From contig NZ_JAVRHY010000004.1 in the NCBI RefSeq assembly GCF_031846305.1, positions 222,593 through 286,592 on the forward strand: a DNA stretch of 64,000 nucleotides, read 5' to 3'. Positions 63,903-64,000 of this stretch are shown here, piece after piece (within the stretch, counting starts at the first letter, position 1; each line of letters opens with the position of its first letter). Position numbers and translations under genes: made by a program. Below the pieces are notes generated by a model. The model was not told the origin of the DNA. It was given only the letters and a program-made list of their open reading frames with translations, and made no database searches. This DNA comes from Spectribacter acetivorans (lineage in GTDB: Bacteria; Pseudomonadota; Gammaproteobacteria; Nevskiales; Salinisphaeraceae).

Positions 63903-64000
63903 CGGCGTGCGGTTAATCCGGCCGTCCCTGGCCGGATTGATCGAACTCCCGGATTGTTTATTGGGTCGGGAGTTCGAATGAGTCGTAGCCAATGAAAAAA
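63903..64000 (+). repeat. Tandem repeat copy 2, tRNA-Met 3'-end-like, reaching the window edge
   Basis: Same 98-bp unit 194 bp downstream of copy 1. It has perfect CCGCACGCC/GGCGTGCGG (from 63891), AATCCGGCC/GGCCGGATT and TCGAACTCCCG/CGGGAGTTCGA stems. The end TTCGAATGAGTCGTAGCCA closely matches the T-loop and acceptor 3' end of elongator tRNA-Met (TTCGAATCCCGTCGTAGCCA in E. coli). It runs into the window end, so more copies may follow. No complete tRNA is present. Confidence 0.8.

Noticed and set aside
63606..63992. A 128-codon minus-strand frame through the terminal repeats
   Set aside because: As a whole protein it is unsupported: a strong hairpin with a T-run interrupts it and the second half runs into non-repeat sequence. 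The shorter repeat-encoded peptide is kept only as a finding.
63841..64000. A complete tRNA gene at the window end
   Set aside because: The T-loop and acceptor-like 3' end is present, but no D-arm, anticodon arm or matching 5' acceptor strand can be folded with it.

Overview
The window is about 64 kb of very GC-rich, gene-dense bacterial chromosome. Gene order and content point to a gammaproteobacterium. The mraZ-rsmH-ftsL-ftsI-murE cluster, the rsmI/lpoA-yraN-diaA/rnpB neighbourhood, petABC-sspAB, and the yrbG-kdsD-kdsC-lptCAB-rpoN-hpf-ptsN block are gammaproteobacterial arrangements. HprK within the ptsN-rapZ block, a short-form HisG, and the PTS genes followed by mgtE suggest a lineage near Xanthomonadales or Ectothiorhodospiraceae rather than an enteric; this placement is inference. 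No phage, transposase or CRISPR array was seen.

Layout. 1-4930 (minus): division/wall cluster murE (cut by the window edge), ftsI, ftsL, rsmH, mraZ, with a strong sigma70 promoter and a four-repeat MraZ-type operator. 4950-5842: an intergenic tandem repeat, then the RNase P RNA gene with its terminator. 5867-9734: rsmI diverging from lpoA-yraN-diaA. 9744-18174 (minus): ibaG-murA-hisG-hisD-hisC, then petABC and sspA-sspB. 18274-19955 (minus): a YadGH-like ABC exporter. 20085-32683 (plus): a long, tightly overlapping run covering a CaCA antiporter, Kdo synthesis, LPS transport, sigma54, ribosome hibernation and a regulatory PTS, then mgtE. 32684-33351: a non-coding mosaic of perfect hairpins. 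33352-36388 (minus): an uncharacterised three-gene set (lipoprotein, voltage-sensor-like membrane protein, patatin). 36492-38504 (plus): an SDR and a thiolase. 38521-44734 (minus): the polyhydroxyalkanoate locus phaP-phaC-phaA-phaB-phaR with a PhaR-type operator, plus an orphan binding lipoprotein. 44731-47402 (minus): rhodanese, thioredoxin-like protein and acetyl-CoA synthetase. 47680-49289 (plus): a flavocytochrome c sulfide-dehydrogenase-like pair. 49410-52111 (plus): an uncharacterised four-gene envelope cluster with TolQ/MotA-like and TolR-like/DUF2135 proteins. 52122-57228 (minus): a lanthanide-type PQQ alcohol dehydrogenase with its cytochrome c550, binding protein, SoxYZ-like carrier and zinc hydrolase. 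57526-63598: an M48 protease, a KAS III-like enzyme, a small secreted Cys-rich protein and a 5xPAS-GGDEF-EAL protein. 63599-64000: tandem repeats whose ends resemble the 3' end of a methionine tRNA.

Physiology suggested: an aerobic bc1-respiring cell that can oxidise alcohols in the periplasm, perhaps sulfide or thiols too, activate the resulting acetate (Acs), and store carbon as polyhydroxybutyrate. Its PTS appears regulatory (nitrogen/sigma54/HprK) rather than sugar-transporting, because no sugar permease is seen. The least explained loci are the four-gene cluster at 49410-52111, the patatin/voltage-sensor/lipoprotein set at 33352-36388, and the repeats at 63709-64000.
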